The notes: generated from the sequence alone by a model not told the origin. Shown: positions 44,003 to 53,239, counted from the first letter of the stretch. The stretch: DNA of 64,000 nt from Prevotella lacticifex (GCF_019973375.1 NZ_BPTV01000002.1:419228-483227); one strand, 5' to 3'. Translations and numbers: made by a program.

Positions 44003-47000
44003 ATGGAAAAGAATAACGAAGAGGAGGGAAACCGCAGCAGCCACGTGGACAACGGCACCCGCTTCACGGCCGATGCCAACCGCTACGCCCCGGAAGATGC
44101 GGCGTCGTTCTTCGATGAGCTGATAATGACGATGGCCGACACGAGCGACATCAGGCGCGTGTACCGTCGCTACGGCCATGTGCTGTGGCGCTTTCTCGAT
44201 GCCCGCACGGCGCTGACGGAGATAACCTTCGCAGGTCCGTTCGCAAAGATGGACTACCTCCTGAAGGAGCACGGTGCCAAATGGTGGCTGCGGCGTGCCG
44301 CCAACGACGCCCGTGTGAGGATAAGGAAGAGCTACGACGAGAGCGAGAGCCGTCTGCGTGCCACCGCCGGCCACGACCTCAAAGCACTGTGCCAGTTTAT
44401 TGCCTTCGTCGACGACACCACAATCCCCGAGGTACTCATCAGTCTGTTTCCCGCCGACGACGGCACGGTGGCTCCCGCGCGCGCCCTCACGGCGAGCATG
44501 CGGATGATTGTGGCGGCATGGGACGACGATTACGTCTACGGCGTCATCGACGGCTACAGCACCGACGGCTACAGTAAGGTTGCCTACACCGCCACCCACC
44601 CCACCTTTCCCACCGACTGGGGCTACCTCCGCGACCTCTTCCGCCGTGGGTCGCAGCTGAACCTCATCCGTCCTCATGCCGACAGCGACGGCATCCTCCG
44701 GCCAGAAATGATAATCTTCGAGCCCGACTATCTCGTCAATGTCACGACGATAGCCCGCTGTATGACCCATTATGCCGACGCGCCGGAGGTGGAACTGATA
44801 AACAAGATTGAGCCCTCGCCCGACAACTGGCCGATAATCCTCGGAAACTTCGCCGGACAGCTCCTCGACGAGGAACTGGCGGGGAAGAGCTGCATCCGCG
44901 ACGGCCACCTCGACCGCCGGCGCTATGCGGCGAGCGTGCGGAAGTTCTTCAGTGCCAACGCGTTAAGCATGCTCACGGCGAAGGCTAAACCCGGTTGGAA
45001 CTTCCACGACGAGGCGGCGTGGCAGGCCGCACATATCCATAAAGCCGTCAGCGAGACACTGCCACGCGTGGTCGGCGACTTCAACGCCTGGGAGGGTATC
45101 GTCGAGCCGTCGTTCTTCTCGCCGATGCTCGGTATCCAGGGACGTATGGACTTCCTGCAGATGGACTACCACTTCCTCGTGGAGCAGAAATCGGGCAACG
45201 GCGCGTTTCCCTACGACCACTTCGTCTTCCCCCGTATGACCGACAGCCACTTTGCGCAGCTGCTGCTGTATATGCTTCTCTTCCGTTTCAACTACCGGCA
45301 ACGGGGCTCCGACGCGTCGCTGACGCCAATGCTGATGTACTCGAAATACGAGCAGAGCATGCTGCGCGTGACGATGGTTCCCGAGCGTGCCTTCGAGGCC
45401 ATGCGAATCCGCAACGGCATCGTGGCCCGCGAGCTCGCCCTCGCCCGTCACGGCGGCTACCGCGTCTACGATGAGCTGTCGGCCGAGAAACTGAATATGA
45501 AAGGTGTCGGCGACAGGCTGTGGAACGACTGGGAACGTCCCCGCATCGACGGCATCCTCGATGTCATCCACAACGCGAGCGCCTTGGAGCGCAGCTATTT
45601 CTTCCGGTTCATGGAGTTTATCAGCAACGAGCACGTCATGGCCAAGCTCGGCAACAAGACAAAGGAGTGTTCGGGATTCGCCTCAACATGGTATGACTCG
45701 CTCGACGCCAAGCGGTTAGCGGGAAACATCTACGACAATCTGACGCTCGTGAAACCCGACAGCACTACGGAGGGCGAGATTGACGAGGTAACGCTGGCCT
45801 ACGGCGACGACATCGACTGCGATATGTCGAACTTCCGGCAGGGCGACATCGTCATCCTCTACCCTTACGACCGTGACCGCGAGCCCGATGCCACCGCCGG
45901 TCCTGTGGTGCGCTGCAAGATTCGCGACATCACTAAGGACAACCGTCTCGTGCTCACCCTCCGCCACCCGCAGGCCGACCGCCGCCTCTTCGACTACAAC
46001 CGCGGCCGCGTGTGGGCCATCGAGCACGACTTCATGGAGGCATCGTTCAGCGGACTCTATCAGGGCATGTTCTCCCTCCTCACAGCCCCTAAGGAGCGAC
46101 GCGACCTGCTGCTCTTCGAGCGTGAGCCAAAAGTCGACGTAAGTCGCAAGCTGAAAGGCGATTACGGCAGTTTCAACACTATGATGCTGAAGGTGAAGAG
46201 GGCCCGCGACTTCTTCCTTATCATCGGTCCGCCGGGAACTGGAAAGACATCGTTCGGACTGCTGAACACGCTGAAGGAGGAGCTCTGCGAGGACGGCAGC
46301 ACCGTACTGCTGATGTCGTACACCAACCGTGCCGTCGACGAGATATGCAGTAAGCTGAAAGGCGCCGGCATCGACTTCATACGCATCGGGGGTGAGACAA
46401 CAGCACAGGAAGCCTACGCCAACAACCTCATCAGCAGGAAGATAGAGCAGACGGCAAACATCGCCGAGGCACGGCAGATGATTGTCAGCAGCCGCGTGTT
46501 CGTGGGAACGACGACGGCCATAAGCTCACACCTCAACCTCTTCGAAATAAAGCAGTTCGACCTGGCCATCATCGACGAGGCGTCGCAGATTCTCGAGCCC
46601 CATCTGATGGGCATCCTCAGCGCGCAACACGAGGGTCGGGCGGCGATACGAAAGTTCGTGATGATTGGCGACGAGAAACAGCTGCCAGCGGTCGTCCAGC
46701 AGTCGGCGGCAACATCGGCGGTGGAGGAGCCTGAGCTGCGCGCCATCATGCTCACCGACTGCCGTAACTCGCTGTTCGAAAGGCTCTTACGCCGCTACCA
46801 TGACAACGGTGACGTGGTGGCGATGCTCGACCATCAGGGACGCATGCACCCGGCGATAGCGGAGTTCCCGAATATCGCCTTCTACCACGGACAGCTGAAG
46901 GCGGTGCCGTTGGCGCATCAGGAGGCTACGCTGCCCGAACACGGCAACAGCGGCGACCTGCTCACCGACATGCTGCTGACACGGCGTGTGGCGTTCATCG

Positions 47001-47488
47001 ATGCCGCCAAACCGGCGACGACGACCTCCGACAAGGTGAACATCATCGAAGCCGAGATTATCGCTGGTCTCGTCCGCCGCATCTACGACATCGAGAAAGC
47101 CACCTTCGACGCCGACGAGACAGTGGGTGTCATCGTGCCGTACCGCAACCAGACGGCAACGGTGCGAAAACTCATCGACCGCTACGGCATCGACATCCTC
47201 CACAATATCACTATCGACACGGTGGAGCGTTTCCAGGGCAGTCAGCGAAAGTATATCATCTATGGGTTCACCGTCCAGGAGTACTATCAGCTCAACTTCC
47301 TGACCAGCAACGTATACGAGGAGTCCGACGGCACCGTCATCGACCGCAAGCTCAACGTGGCCATGACGCGCGCCGAGGAGCATCTTGTGATGGTCGGCCA
47401 TGCCCCGCTGTTGGAGAAGAACCCAACCTTCCGCCGCCTCATCGACTTCGTGAAGGAGAGGGAGGGGTATATAAAGATGGAGGGCTGA
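44003..47488 (+). CDS. Dna2-like nuclease-helicase (PD-(D/E)XK plus SF1B helicase)
   Basis: A 1161-residue protein that probably processes DNA ends or flaps. The N-terminal third is unassigned. Residues about 370-400 read EPSFFSPMLGIQGRMDFLQM and HFLVEQKSGN, matching the Dna2/RecB-type nuclease order E...SP..G..G.xD...xExKxG. The Cys set that holds the Fe-S cluster of eukaryotic Dna2 is not seen. The C-terminal half is an SF1B Upf1/Dna2-like helicase: Walker A GPPGTGKTS (about 745), FDLAIIDEASQ with motif II DEAS (about 855-865), GDEKQLPAVV (motif III), QGRMHPAIAEF (motif IV), and RFQGSQRKYIIYGF with NVAMTRAEEHLVMVGH (motifs V and VI). It precedes radA on the same strand, which fits a recombination/repair role. 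Confidence 0.85.
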   Translation: MEKNNEEEGNRSSHVDNGTRFTADANRYAPEDAASFFDELIMTMADTSDIRRVYRRYGHVLWRFLDARTALTEITFAGPFAKMDYLLKEHGAKWWLRRAANDARVRIRKSYDESESRLRATAGHDLKALCQFIAFVDDTTIPEVLISLFPADDGTVAPARALTASMRMIVAAWDDDYVYGVIDGYSTDGYSKVAYTATHPTFPTDWGYLRDLFRRGSQLNLIRPHADSDGILRPEMIIFEPDYLVNVTTIARCMTHYADAPEVELINKIEPSPDNWPIILGNFAGQLLDEELAGKSCIRDGHLDRRRYAASVRKFFSANALSMLTAKAKPGWNFHDEAAWQAAHIHKAVSETLPRVVGDFNAWEGIVEPSFFSPMLGIQGRMDFLQMDYHFLVEQKSGNGAFPYDHFVFPRMTDSHFAQLLLYMLLFRFNYRQRGSDASLTPMLMYSKYEQSMLRVTMVPERAFEAMRIRNGIVARELALARHGGYRVYDELSAEKLNMKGVGDRLWNDWERPRIDGILDVIHNASALERSYFFRFMEFISNEHVMAKLGNKTKECSGFASTWYDSLDAKRLAGNIYDNLTLVKPDSTTEGEIDEVTLAYGDDIDCDMSNFRQGDIVILYPYDRDREPDATAGPVVRCKIRDITKDNRLVLTLRHPQADRRLFDYNRGRVWAIEHDFMEASFSGLYQGMFSLLTAPKERRDLLLFEREPKVDVSRKLKGDYGSFNTMMLKVKRARDFFLIIGPPGTGKTSFGLLNTLKEELCEDGSTVLLMSYTNRAVDEICSKLKGAGIDFIRIGGETTAQEAYANNLISRKIEQTANIAEARQMIVSSRVFVGTTTAISSHLNLFEIKQFDLAIIDEASQILEPHLMGILSAQHEGRAAIRKFVMIGDEKQLPAVVQQSAATSAVEEPELRAIMLTDCRNSLFERLLRRYHDNGDVVAMLDHQGRMHPAIAEFPNIAFYHGQLKAVPLAHQEATLPEHGNSGDLLTDMLLTRRVAFIDAAKPATTTSDKVNIIEAEIIAGLVRRIYDIEKATFDADETVGVIVPYRNQTATVRKLIDRYGIDILHNITIDTVERFQGSQRKYIIYGFTVQEYYQLNFLTSNVYEESDGTVIDRKLNVAMTRAEEHLVMVGHAPLLEKNPTFRRLIDFVKEREGYIKMEG

Positions 47489-47504
47489 GGAGCCGGGGCT
47501 GCTG

Positions 47505-47640
47505 AGGCCCGGCTTTGGCTGCCCGTGGGCTCTTCTCTGCGCTGCCCAGCGCTCGGCTCTGGCTGTCCGTGGGCCCGGCTTTAGGCTGCCCGTGGGCCTT
47601 GCTCTGGGCTGCCCGTTGGCCCGTCTCTGGGCTCTGTTGT
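47505..47640 (+). repeat. Degenerate tandem repeat
   Basis: Four to five copies of about 30 bp around GGCTGCCCGTGGGC with CTCTGGGCT spacers, directly after the helicase stop. GC-rich, no coding frame in keeping with neighbours. Confidence 0.55.
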
Positions 47641-47647
47641 CGGGTTC

Positions 47648-47665
47648 GGCGAATTATAATTCGCC
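47648..47665. repeat. GGCGAATT palindrome, copy 2
   Basis: GGCGAATTATAATTCGCC; like 42772-42789 it is followed by GCACTTAACAGCACAG and AGAGAGAGG. May act as the helicase terminator. Confidence 0.5.
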
Positions 47666-47752
47666 GCACTTAACAGCACAGCCAAGAGAGAGGAGAAACG
47701 AGGCAGCGAAGCGCGGAGAGGGCTGGCTACATTGAAAAAAGGGGGCGGAAAA

Positions 47753-47785
47753 TTTGGAAAAGGAAGGAGATTTTATTAACTTTGC
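47753..47785 (+). promoter_or_regulatory. Promoter of radA
   Basis: TTTG (47753-47756), 20 bp, TAACTTTGC (47777-47785). The leader of about 100 nt is nearly all purine, with repeated AGGAGGAAACA/AAAGGAGGA units that could recruit ribosomes. Confidence 0.65.
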
Positions 47786-47891
47786 GATAGAGAAAAGGAG
47801 GAAACAAGCTAAAAGGGAGGAAGCAAAAAAGGAGGAAACAGAAGAAAGGAAAGATAGGACATAAAAAAGGAGGACAAAACCAGACAACGAA

Positions 47892-49352
47892 ATGGCAAAA
47901 GACAAGATAGCATACGTTTGTGAGAACTGCGGGTACGACTCGCCGAAATGGATTGGGAAATGCCCTAACTGCGGTCAGTGGAACACTTTTAAGGAGATTC
48001 GCGTGGCTGCTAACCAGCCCGTGGGCCTCAGCAGCAGGAGGGACGCCGCGCTGACGGCAGCAGCGTCGTTCACGAGTGTCGGCGGCCGTCAGGCTAACCG
48101 TCCGTACCGTCTCAGTGAGATTCCCGCAGCCGACGAGCCCCGTATCGACATGCTCGACGGTGAGCTGAACCGTGTCCTCGGTGGCGGTCTCGTCCCAGGG
48201 AGCATCGTCCTCCTCGGGGGTGAACCCGGCATCGGCAAGAGCACGCTTATCCTCCAGACCGTCCTCCGCCTCCGCGAGCGCGTCCTCTACGTTAGCGGCG
48301 AGGAGAGTCCCCATCAGATAAAGATGCGCGCCGAGCGCCTCGCCGACGGTCAGGGCACACAGCCGCCGACAGCCCAGGGCCCTACTGCCGCCGCCCCTCA
48401 ATCGGCCGGTGACCACATGCTCCTGCTCAGCGAGACCTCCCTTGAGACTATCTTCGAGAATATCAAGAAGATAGAGCCGCAGATTGTCGTCATCGACTCC
48501 ATCCAGACCATTGCCACGAGCAGCGTGGAGTCGTCGCCGGGCAGCATCAGTCAGGTGCGCGAGTGTGCCTCCGCCCTACTCCGTTTTGCCAAGACGAGCG
48601 GTGTGCCGGTAATCCTCATCGGACATATCAATAAGGAGGGTACCCTCGCCGGACCGAAGATTCTCGAGCATATCGTCGATACCGTCATCCAGTTTGAGGG
48701 CGACCAGCACTATATGTACCGCATCCTGCGATGCATAAAAAACCGCTTCGGGTCGACGAGCGAACTCGGCATCTACGAGATGCAGTCGGGGGGGCTGCGG
48801 CAGGTCAGTAATCCGTCGGAACTCCTTCTCACTCAGGACCATGAGGGCTTGTCGGGGATAGCCATCTCGAGTGCCATCGAGGGTATCCGTCCGTTCCTCG
48901 TCGAGACGCAGGCCCTGGTGTCGTCGGCGGCTTACGGCACCCCCCAGCGGTCGGCTACGGGTTTCGACCAGCGGCGGCTGAACATGCTTTTGGCTGTCCT
49001 CGAGAAGCGCGTCGGCTTTAAGCTCATGCAGAAAGACGTATTCCTGAATATCGCCGGCGGCCTGCGTGTCACCGATATGGCCATGGACCTCAGCGTCATC
49101 GCCGCCGTCCTGTCGAGCAATGTCGACACCCCCATAGAAAGCGGGTGGTGCATGTGCGGTGAGGTGGGCCTCAGCGGTGAGGTGCGCCCCGTCGACCGCA
49201 TCGTGCAACGCATCGCCGAGGCGTCGAAGCTCGGTTTCAGTCATATTATCATCCCGAAATACAATATGCAGGGTCTCGACGCGTCGAAATTCGATATCAC
49301 CATCCATCCCGTCAGAAAAGTCGAGGAGGCCCTGCGAGCCCTCTTCGGATAA
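47892..49352 (+). CDS. radA: DNA repair protein RadA (Sms)
   Basis: Branch-migrating helicase that works with RecA in recombination. The 486 residues show the C4 zinc finger (C10, C13, C24, C27), a RecA-like ATPase with Walker A GGEPGIGKST near 109-118 and LSETSLETIFENIKKIEPQIVVIDSIQT (Walker B near 185-200), the RadA-specific KNRFG motif near 283-287 and a C-terminal Lon-protease-like domain (about 310-486) without a catalytic Ser-Lys pair needed for protease. A Pro/Gln/Ala-rich insert (about 158-176) precedes HMLLLSETS and is longer than in most relatives. Directly upstream of the acyltransferase (20 bp). Confidence 0.95.
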   Translation: MAKDKIAYVCENCGYDSPKWIGKCPNCGQWNTFKEIRVAANQPVGLSSRRDAALTAAASFTSVGGRQANRPYRLSEIPAADEPRIDMLDGELNRVLGGGLVPGSIVLLGGEPGIGKSTLILQTVLRLRERVLYVSGEESPHQIKMRAERLADGQGTQPPTAQGPTAAAPQSAGDHMLLLSETSLETIFENIKKIEPQIVVIDSIQTIATSSVESSPGSISQVRECASALLRFAKTSGVPVILIGHINKEGTLAGPKILEHIVDTVIQFEGDQHYMYRILRCIKNRFGSTSELGIYEMQSGGLRQVSNPSELLLTQDHEGLSGIAISSAIEGIRPFLVETQALVSSAAYGTPQRSATGFDQRRLNMLLAVLEKRVGFKLMQKDVFLNIAGGLRVTDMAMDLSVIAAVLSSNVDTPIESGWCMCGEVGLSGEVRPVDRIVQRIAEASKLGFSHIIIPKYNMQGLDASKFDITIHPVRKVEEALRALFG

Positions 49353-49372
49353 GCCACGAAACGAAAGAACCC

Positions 49373-50560
49373 ATGCGTCGCGACAACCGAATAACCATAG
49401 CCAAAGCCATTGGCATCATCCTCGTGGTGGTGGCCCACACCGACGGCCACGGACTGCTGAACAGCTTCATCTTCGAGTTTCACATGCCCCTGTTCTTCAT
49501 CTGCGCCGGTTACTTCTTCTCCCTGCGCTACCTTCACGACGAGGGCACATTCGTCGGCCGCCGTCTGAAAGGTCTCTACGTACCGTTCGTGAAGTGGTCG
49601 GTGCTCTTTCTCGTCCTCCACAACGTGATGTTCGATGTCGGTCTCCTCAGCGAGCACTACGGCAATGTGGCAGGTGGTGTCACCCATCCCTACCAGTGGC
49701 ACGAGGCCGAGCAGCGGCTGTGGAATATCATCTTCGCCATGGGCGGCTACGACGAGTTCCTCGCCGGTGCGTTCTGGTTCTTCCGCGCCCTCTTCGTCGC
49801 CTCCATCCTATACCTATTATTATATAAGACCGTGATGGCCGCCGCTGCCCAGCTGACGCACAGGCCGTTGGTGGCAATGGCGCGCCACGACCGCCTGCTG
49901 CGGCGCACGCGTCCGGCCACTATCGTCGGAGCCGTTGTCTGCGGTCTGCTCTTCGCCCTTTGTCTGTGGAAAGATGCTGACCATCTGAAGATTCCGACCC
50001 TCGTGCAGGGTGGTTCCCGCGACCTCATGGGCTGTTTCTTCTTCGGGGTGGGATTCCTCCTGCGCCCCGTTCTCAACAGTGCCCGCGATGCCGTATGCCG
50101 ACGGCCGTGGCTCGCGGTCATGGCCGATGTGGCGATGGCTGTGGCGGTGCTCCTCTTTGCCATCTACGATCCGGCGGCGATGAGCATCAGTCCTACGGCA
50201 GCAAAGGTGGCGGCACTGCCCCTGCCAGCACTCTGCGGGTTTCTCCTGACCTACGACATCAGCTGTAGACTCGATGCTCTCAAAGCCAGAAACGTCGTCC
50301 GCCGTTTCCTCATCTACTGCGGCAATAACACGCTGATAGTCTTTGTCTTACACATCGTGGCCTACAAGGTGGTGAGCGTGGTGAAGATACTCTACTACGA
50401 CATGCCGTGGGAGCGTTTAGCCGGTCACATGACCATACACGAACACGCCGACGACCTGTTCTGGATAGCATATACCATTGCAGGTGTCGGCGTGCCACTG
50501 CTCCTCCAGTACGGTTACGACCGCATGAAGGCAGCCATTAGCGCGAGGCGCGGCGAGTAA
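49373..50560 (+). CDS. Membrane acyltransferase, family 3
   Basis: Likely O-acetylates or acylates a surface sugar or lipid. The 395-residue protein has about ten membrane segments. It begins RRDNRITIAKAIGIILVVVAHTDG, with the conserved RxxxxDxxKAxGIxLVVxxH motif (His at about 22, the proposed catalytic residue), then FEFHMPLFFICAGYFFS and the F-x-R motif (about 35-60). The end VLHIVAYKVVSVVKI is usual for the family. Closely follows radA on the same strand, but the pairing has no evident functional link. Acceptor not known. Confidence 0.85.
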   Translation: MRRDNRITIAKAIGIILVVVAHTDGHGLLNSFIFEFHMPLFFICAGYFFSLRYLHDEGTFVGRRLKGLYVPFVKWSVLFLVLHNVMFDVGLLSEHYGNVAGGVTHPYQWHEAEQRLWNIIFAMGGYDEFLAGAFWFFRALFVASILYLLLYKTVMAAAAQLTHRPLVAMARHDRLLRRTRPATIVGAVVCGLLFALCLWKDADHLKIPTLVQGGSRDLMGCFFFGVGFLLRPVLNSARDAVCRRPWLAVMADVAMAVAVLLFAIYDPAAMSISPTAAKVAALPLPALCGFLLTYDISCRLDALKARNVVRRFLIYCGNNTLIVFVLHIVAYKVVSVVKILYYDMPWERLAGHMTIHEHADDLFWIAYTIAGVGVPLLLQYGYDRMKAAISARRGE

Positions 50561-50573
50561 CCAAGAAATTAAA

Positions 50574-50622
50574 GCAAATACCCCGCAGCTGCGAGGGTGG
50601 GGATAAACCCCACCCCTACGGC
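50574..50622 (+). repeat. 49-bp GC-rich dispersed repeat, copy 2
   Basis: GCAAATACCCCGCAGC, then GGGTGGGGATAAACCCCACCC (a hairpin) and CTACGGC; inverted partner at 19604-19652. It lies just after the acyltransferase stop and could work as a terminator. Confidence 0.65.
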
Positions 50623-50695
50623 GGACGGATGCAGCAACACGCTAATTATCAAGGCGTTACATTCATTCGATTGCAAAACAGGCGCGGCAGATCAA

Positions 50696-51301
50696 CTATC
50701 TGAACATCAGCCAGTAGGACGGATTAAGCTGTACCACCTGAGAGCCGAGCTTATAAGCTGCATAGCAGAGGTAGAACGACAACTTGCCGCTATCGTCGAG
50801 CGATACGCCCTGGTTGGAGATGGCGAAGAGCGGCGTAAAGTCCTGAGTCTTACCACTATAGGGAATGCTGAAGGCGCTGCCCTCAGGGCTGAGGACGATA
50901 TACGGTGTGCCCTCCTGCATGAAATACGTGAGATGGCCCGTGACGGTCGTCAACGACGGTGAGCCCGCATTGACGGCATAGCGCAACTCGTTGGCGCTCA
51001 TCGGCGAGAAGACGCGTCCGAAGATGCTGTCGGCGACATTCTCGAAGACCACTGTGGTATCGTTGGTGAAATGCCAGTCGACATGCGCCTTGAGGGTGTC
51101 GATATCGTAGTAGAACTGGGTGTAGACCTGTGCCGTGCCCGATGTACCGTTTTTCGTGAGGTTAGCAAAGGCGGCGGCGCGCTCCGCCGGTGTGGCTACA
51201 GTGAACTGCACCTTGTCTTTGTCGTCGTCGCTGCACGATGCCATGGCCAAAGCCAGCGAAGCTACGGCCACAACAGAGATGATAAAATTTTTTAATCGCA
51301 T
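50696..51301 (-). CDS. Exported lipoprotein, DUF4840-like
   Basis: A 201-residue lipoprotein: signal MRLKNFIISVVAVASLALAM with lipobox AMASC (Cys about 23) followed by SDDDKDK. The mature part is beta-rich (STVTGHLTYFMQEGTPY-like and FSIPYSGKTQDFTPLF) and shows no catalytic motif. It resembles small Bacteroidales lipoproteins of the DUF4840 kind; that family call rests on memory of the pattern only. The ATG at 51301 is preferred over 51370, which overlaps the promoter. Divergent from dapA with overlapping promoters. Confidence 0.72.
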   Translation of the reverse strand: MRLKNFIISVVAVASLALAMASCSDDDKDKVQFTVATPAERAAAFANLTKNGTSGTAQVYTQFYYDIDTLKAHVDWHFTNDTTVVFENVADSIFGRVFSPMSANELRYAVNAGSPSLTTVTGHLTYFMQEGTPYIVLSPEGSAFSIPYSGKTQDFTPLFAISNQGVSLDDSGKLSFYLCYAAYKLGSQVVQLNPSYWLMFR

Positions 51302-51339
51302 TGTTTTTTCCTTTTTTAATTTTTTGTTGTTAAACTCTT

Positions 51340-51371
51340 GCAAATTTAATGCATTTGTTTTAATCCGCAAA
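51340..51371 (-). promoter_or_regulatory. Promoter of the DUF4840-like lipoprotein
   Basis: Minus strand TTTG (51368-51371), 19 bp, TAAATTTGC (51340-51348). Confidence 0.65.
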
Positions 51372-51389
51372 ATTTTTATGCTCCAATAT

Positions 51390-51421
51390 TTTGATTATTG
51401 AATTAATAATATTATTTTTGC
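51390..51421 (+). promoter_or_regulatory. Promoter of dapA
   Basis: TTTG (51390-51393), 19 bp, TATTTTTGC (51413-51421). Only 18 bp separate it from the divergent promoter, so one regulator could affect both. Confidence 0.7.
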
Positions 51422-51473
51422 AACGGCTATTATATACAACAAATAAGATAAGGAACAATAACAGAGGGAACAA

Positions 51474-52358
51474 ATGGAAAATATTTTTCACGGGTTGGGC
51501 ATAGCCCTTATCACCCCAATGAGAGGTGACGGCGAGGTAGACTACGAAGCCTTGGAGCGTCTTGTCGAGTACCAGATAGAGAATGGTGCCGACTTCCTGT
51601 GCATCCTTGCGACGACGGGTGAGGCCCCATGCCTGACGAAGGAAGAGAAGGACAGGATAACAGATGTAATCATCAGTGTGAACCACGGCCGCGTGCCAAT
51701 ACTTAAATATTGTGGCGGCAACAATACGCGTGCCGTTGTGGAGGAGATCGAGAGCACCGACTGGGTGGGTGTCGACGGCATCCTCAGTATCTGTCCATAC
51801 TACAACAAGCCCTCTCAGGAAGGTCTGTATCAGCACTTTAAGGCCATCGCCCAGGCCAGTAAGCTGCCGGTGGTGATGTATAATGTGCCGGGGCGGACGG
51901 GCGTAAACATGAAAGCCCAGACCACCGTTCGCATCGCCAACGACTTCCAGAATGTCGTAGCCATAAAGGAGGCATCGGGATCGCTGGAACAGGTCGACGA
52001 GATTATCAAGAACAAACCCCGCCATTTCGAGGTTATCAGCGGCGACGACGCACTGACGTTCCCGATGATTGCCAGCGGTGCCGTAGGTGTCATCTCGGTC
52101 ATCGGCAACGCCCTGCCAAAAGCTTTCTCGCGCATGATCCGTCTGGAATTCAACAACGAGTATGCCGCAGCACTGAAAATCCACCATCAGTTCACCGAGC
52201 TCTATAAGCTCCTCTTCGTCGACGGCAACCCCGCCGGTGTGAAGGCTCTGCTCAACGATATGGGCATGATAGAGAACGTGTTACGGCTGCCCCTCGTGCC
52301 TACGCGCATCGAGACGAAGCAGAAGATGGACGAGATCATCAAGAAGCTGAAATTCTGA
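51474..52358 (+). CDS. dapA: 4-hydroxy-tetrahydrodipicolinate synthase
   Basis: Joins pyruvate and aspartate semialdehyde, the first committed step of lysine and diaminopimelate synthesis, in the cytoplasm. The 294-residue TIM barrel has the Schiff-base Lys at about 165 in VAIKEASGS, the catalytic Tyr at about 136 in VVMYNVPGRTG with the GRTG loop, and the TTGE motif ATTGEAPCL near 43-51 (Thr pair of the catalytic triad). Length is typical. It has its own promoter; a DUF3298 gene follows at 58 bp. Confidence 0.96.
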   Translation: MENIFHGLGIALITPMRGDGEVDYEALERLVEYQIENGADFLCILATTGEAPCLTKEEKDRITDVIISVNHGRVPILKYCGGNNTRAVVEEIESTDWVGVDGILSICPYYNKPSQEGLYQHFKAIAQASKLPVVMYNVPGRTGVNMKAQTTVRIANDFQNVVAIKEASGSLEQVDEIIKNKPRHFEVISGDDALTFPMIASGAVGVISVIGNALPKAFSRMIRLEFNNEYAAALKIHHQFTELYKLLFVDGNPAGVKALLNDMGMIENVLRLPLVPTRIETKQKMDEIIKKLKF

Positions 52359-52416
52359 CCCTGCGGGCCTGCACCCCGGTCTGCTGCGAAATAACCATTA
52401 ACAAATACCATAGAAT

Positions 52417-53211
52417 ATGATTGCTGAAATCCTTTGCAGCATGATGCTGCTCACGAACGGCGACACGCTCGTCACCGACTCCATCAGCCGCGCCCCGAGC
52501 GACGCGAAATGCAGTGTGGAACTGACCGTCGACTACCCGACGGCGGGTCCTGAGGCCCTTGTCGACAGTGTGCGCGCTTATATCGCCACGGAGGTGAAGT
52601 CGTTCTATATGGCCCGCCTCGACGGCGACGGCAGTCCGCGGCCCGCCGAGTACAGCGGCGACCTGAAGGACGGCAAGGCCCTTGTCGACTTCCACTCGGA
52701 GCATATCCTCGCCGATATGCAGGACATCTACCGGTCGCTGACAAAGGATTACGGAGGGACGGAAATGTATATGACCGACCAGGGCCATATACGCCGTACG
52801 AGCGAGAACGACTCGATAGTGAGCTACGAGGCCGGCTGCTACCAGTATGAGGGCGGTGCCCACGGACTCTACTGGATAGAGGGCACGACGTTCCGCAAGA
52901 GCGACGGCAAGCGCATCGTCATCAACCTCGACCTCTCGAAAGTCGACGCCATGCAGCCGTTGCTCCGCGAGGGTCTGGCAACATACCTCCGCGACAACGG
53001 GGCCGAGACGACCATCGACGACCTGCTAAAGAGCGACACGTTCATCAGCGACGGTCAGATACCGCTGCCATCTACGAATCCGTACCTCACCGCCGACGGC
53101 GTGAAATTTGTCTATCAGGAATACGAAATCGGGCCGTATGCCATTGGTACACCGACATTTACGATTCCGCTGAAGGACATACAGCCGTTCATCGACAACA
53201 GCGAGGAATAA
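52417..53211 (+). CDS. DUF3298-domain exported protein
   Basis: A 264-residue protein. The first about 20 residues are weakly hydrophobic (MIAEILCSMMLLTNGDTLVT) and may be a poor export signal. It has the DUF4163-like segment (about 28-115) and DUF3298 (about 165-260), with the marker YQYEGGAHGLYWIEGTTF near 143-160 (the GGAHG motif). RsiV of B. subtilis has this pair of domains and binds lysozyme; the protein here has no anti-sigma part, so that role does not carry over. It probably belongs to the cell envelope. Likely cotranscribed with dapA. Confidence 0.75.
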   Translation: MIAEILCSMMLLTNGDTLVTDSISRAPSDAKCSVELTVDYPTAGPEALVDSVRAYIATEVKSFYMARLDGDGSPRPAEYSGDLKDGKALVDFHSEHILADMQDIYRSLTKDYGGTEMYMTDQGHIRRTSENDSIVSYEAGCYQYEGGAHGLYWIEGTTFRKSDGKRIVINLDLSKVDAMQPLLREGLATYLRDNGAETTIDDLLKSDTFISDGQIPLPSTNPYLTADGVKFVYQEYEIGPYAIGTPTFTIPLKDIQPFIDNSEE

Positions 53212-53239
53212 AAAAAATAAAAAAATAGTTGCCGAAAAA

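Noticed and set aside
52417-53211. RsiV-like anti-sigma factor
   Set aside because: It shares DUF4163/DUF3298 with RsiV but has no anti-sigma segment or clear transmembrane helix, and the adjacent sigma factor is the housekeeping one.
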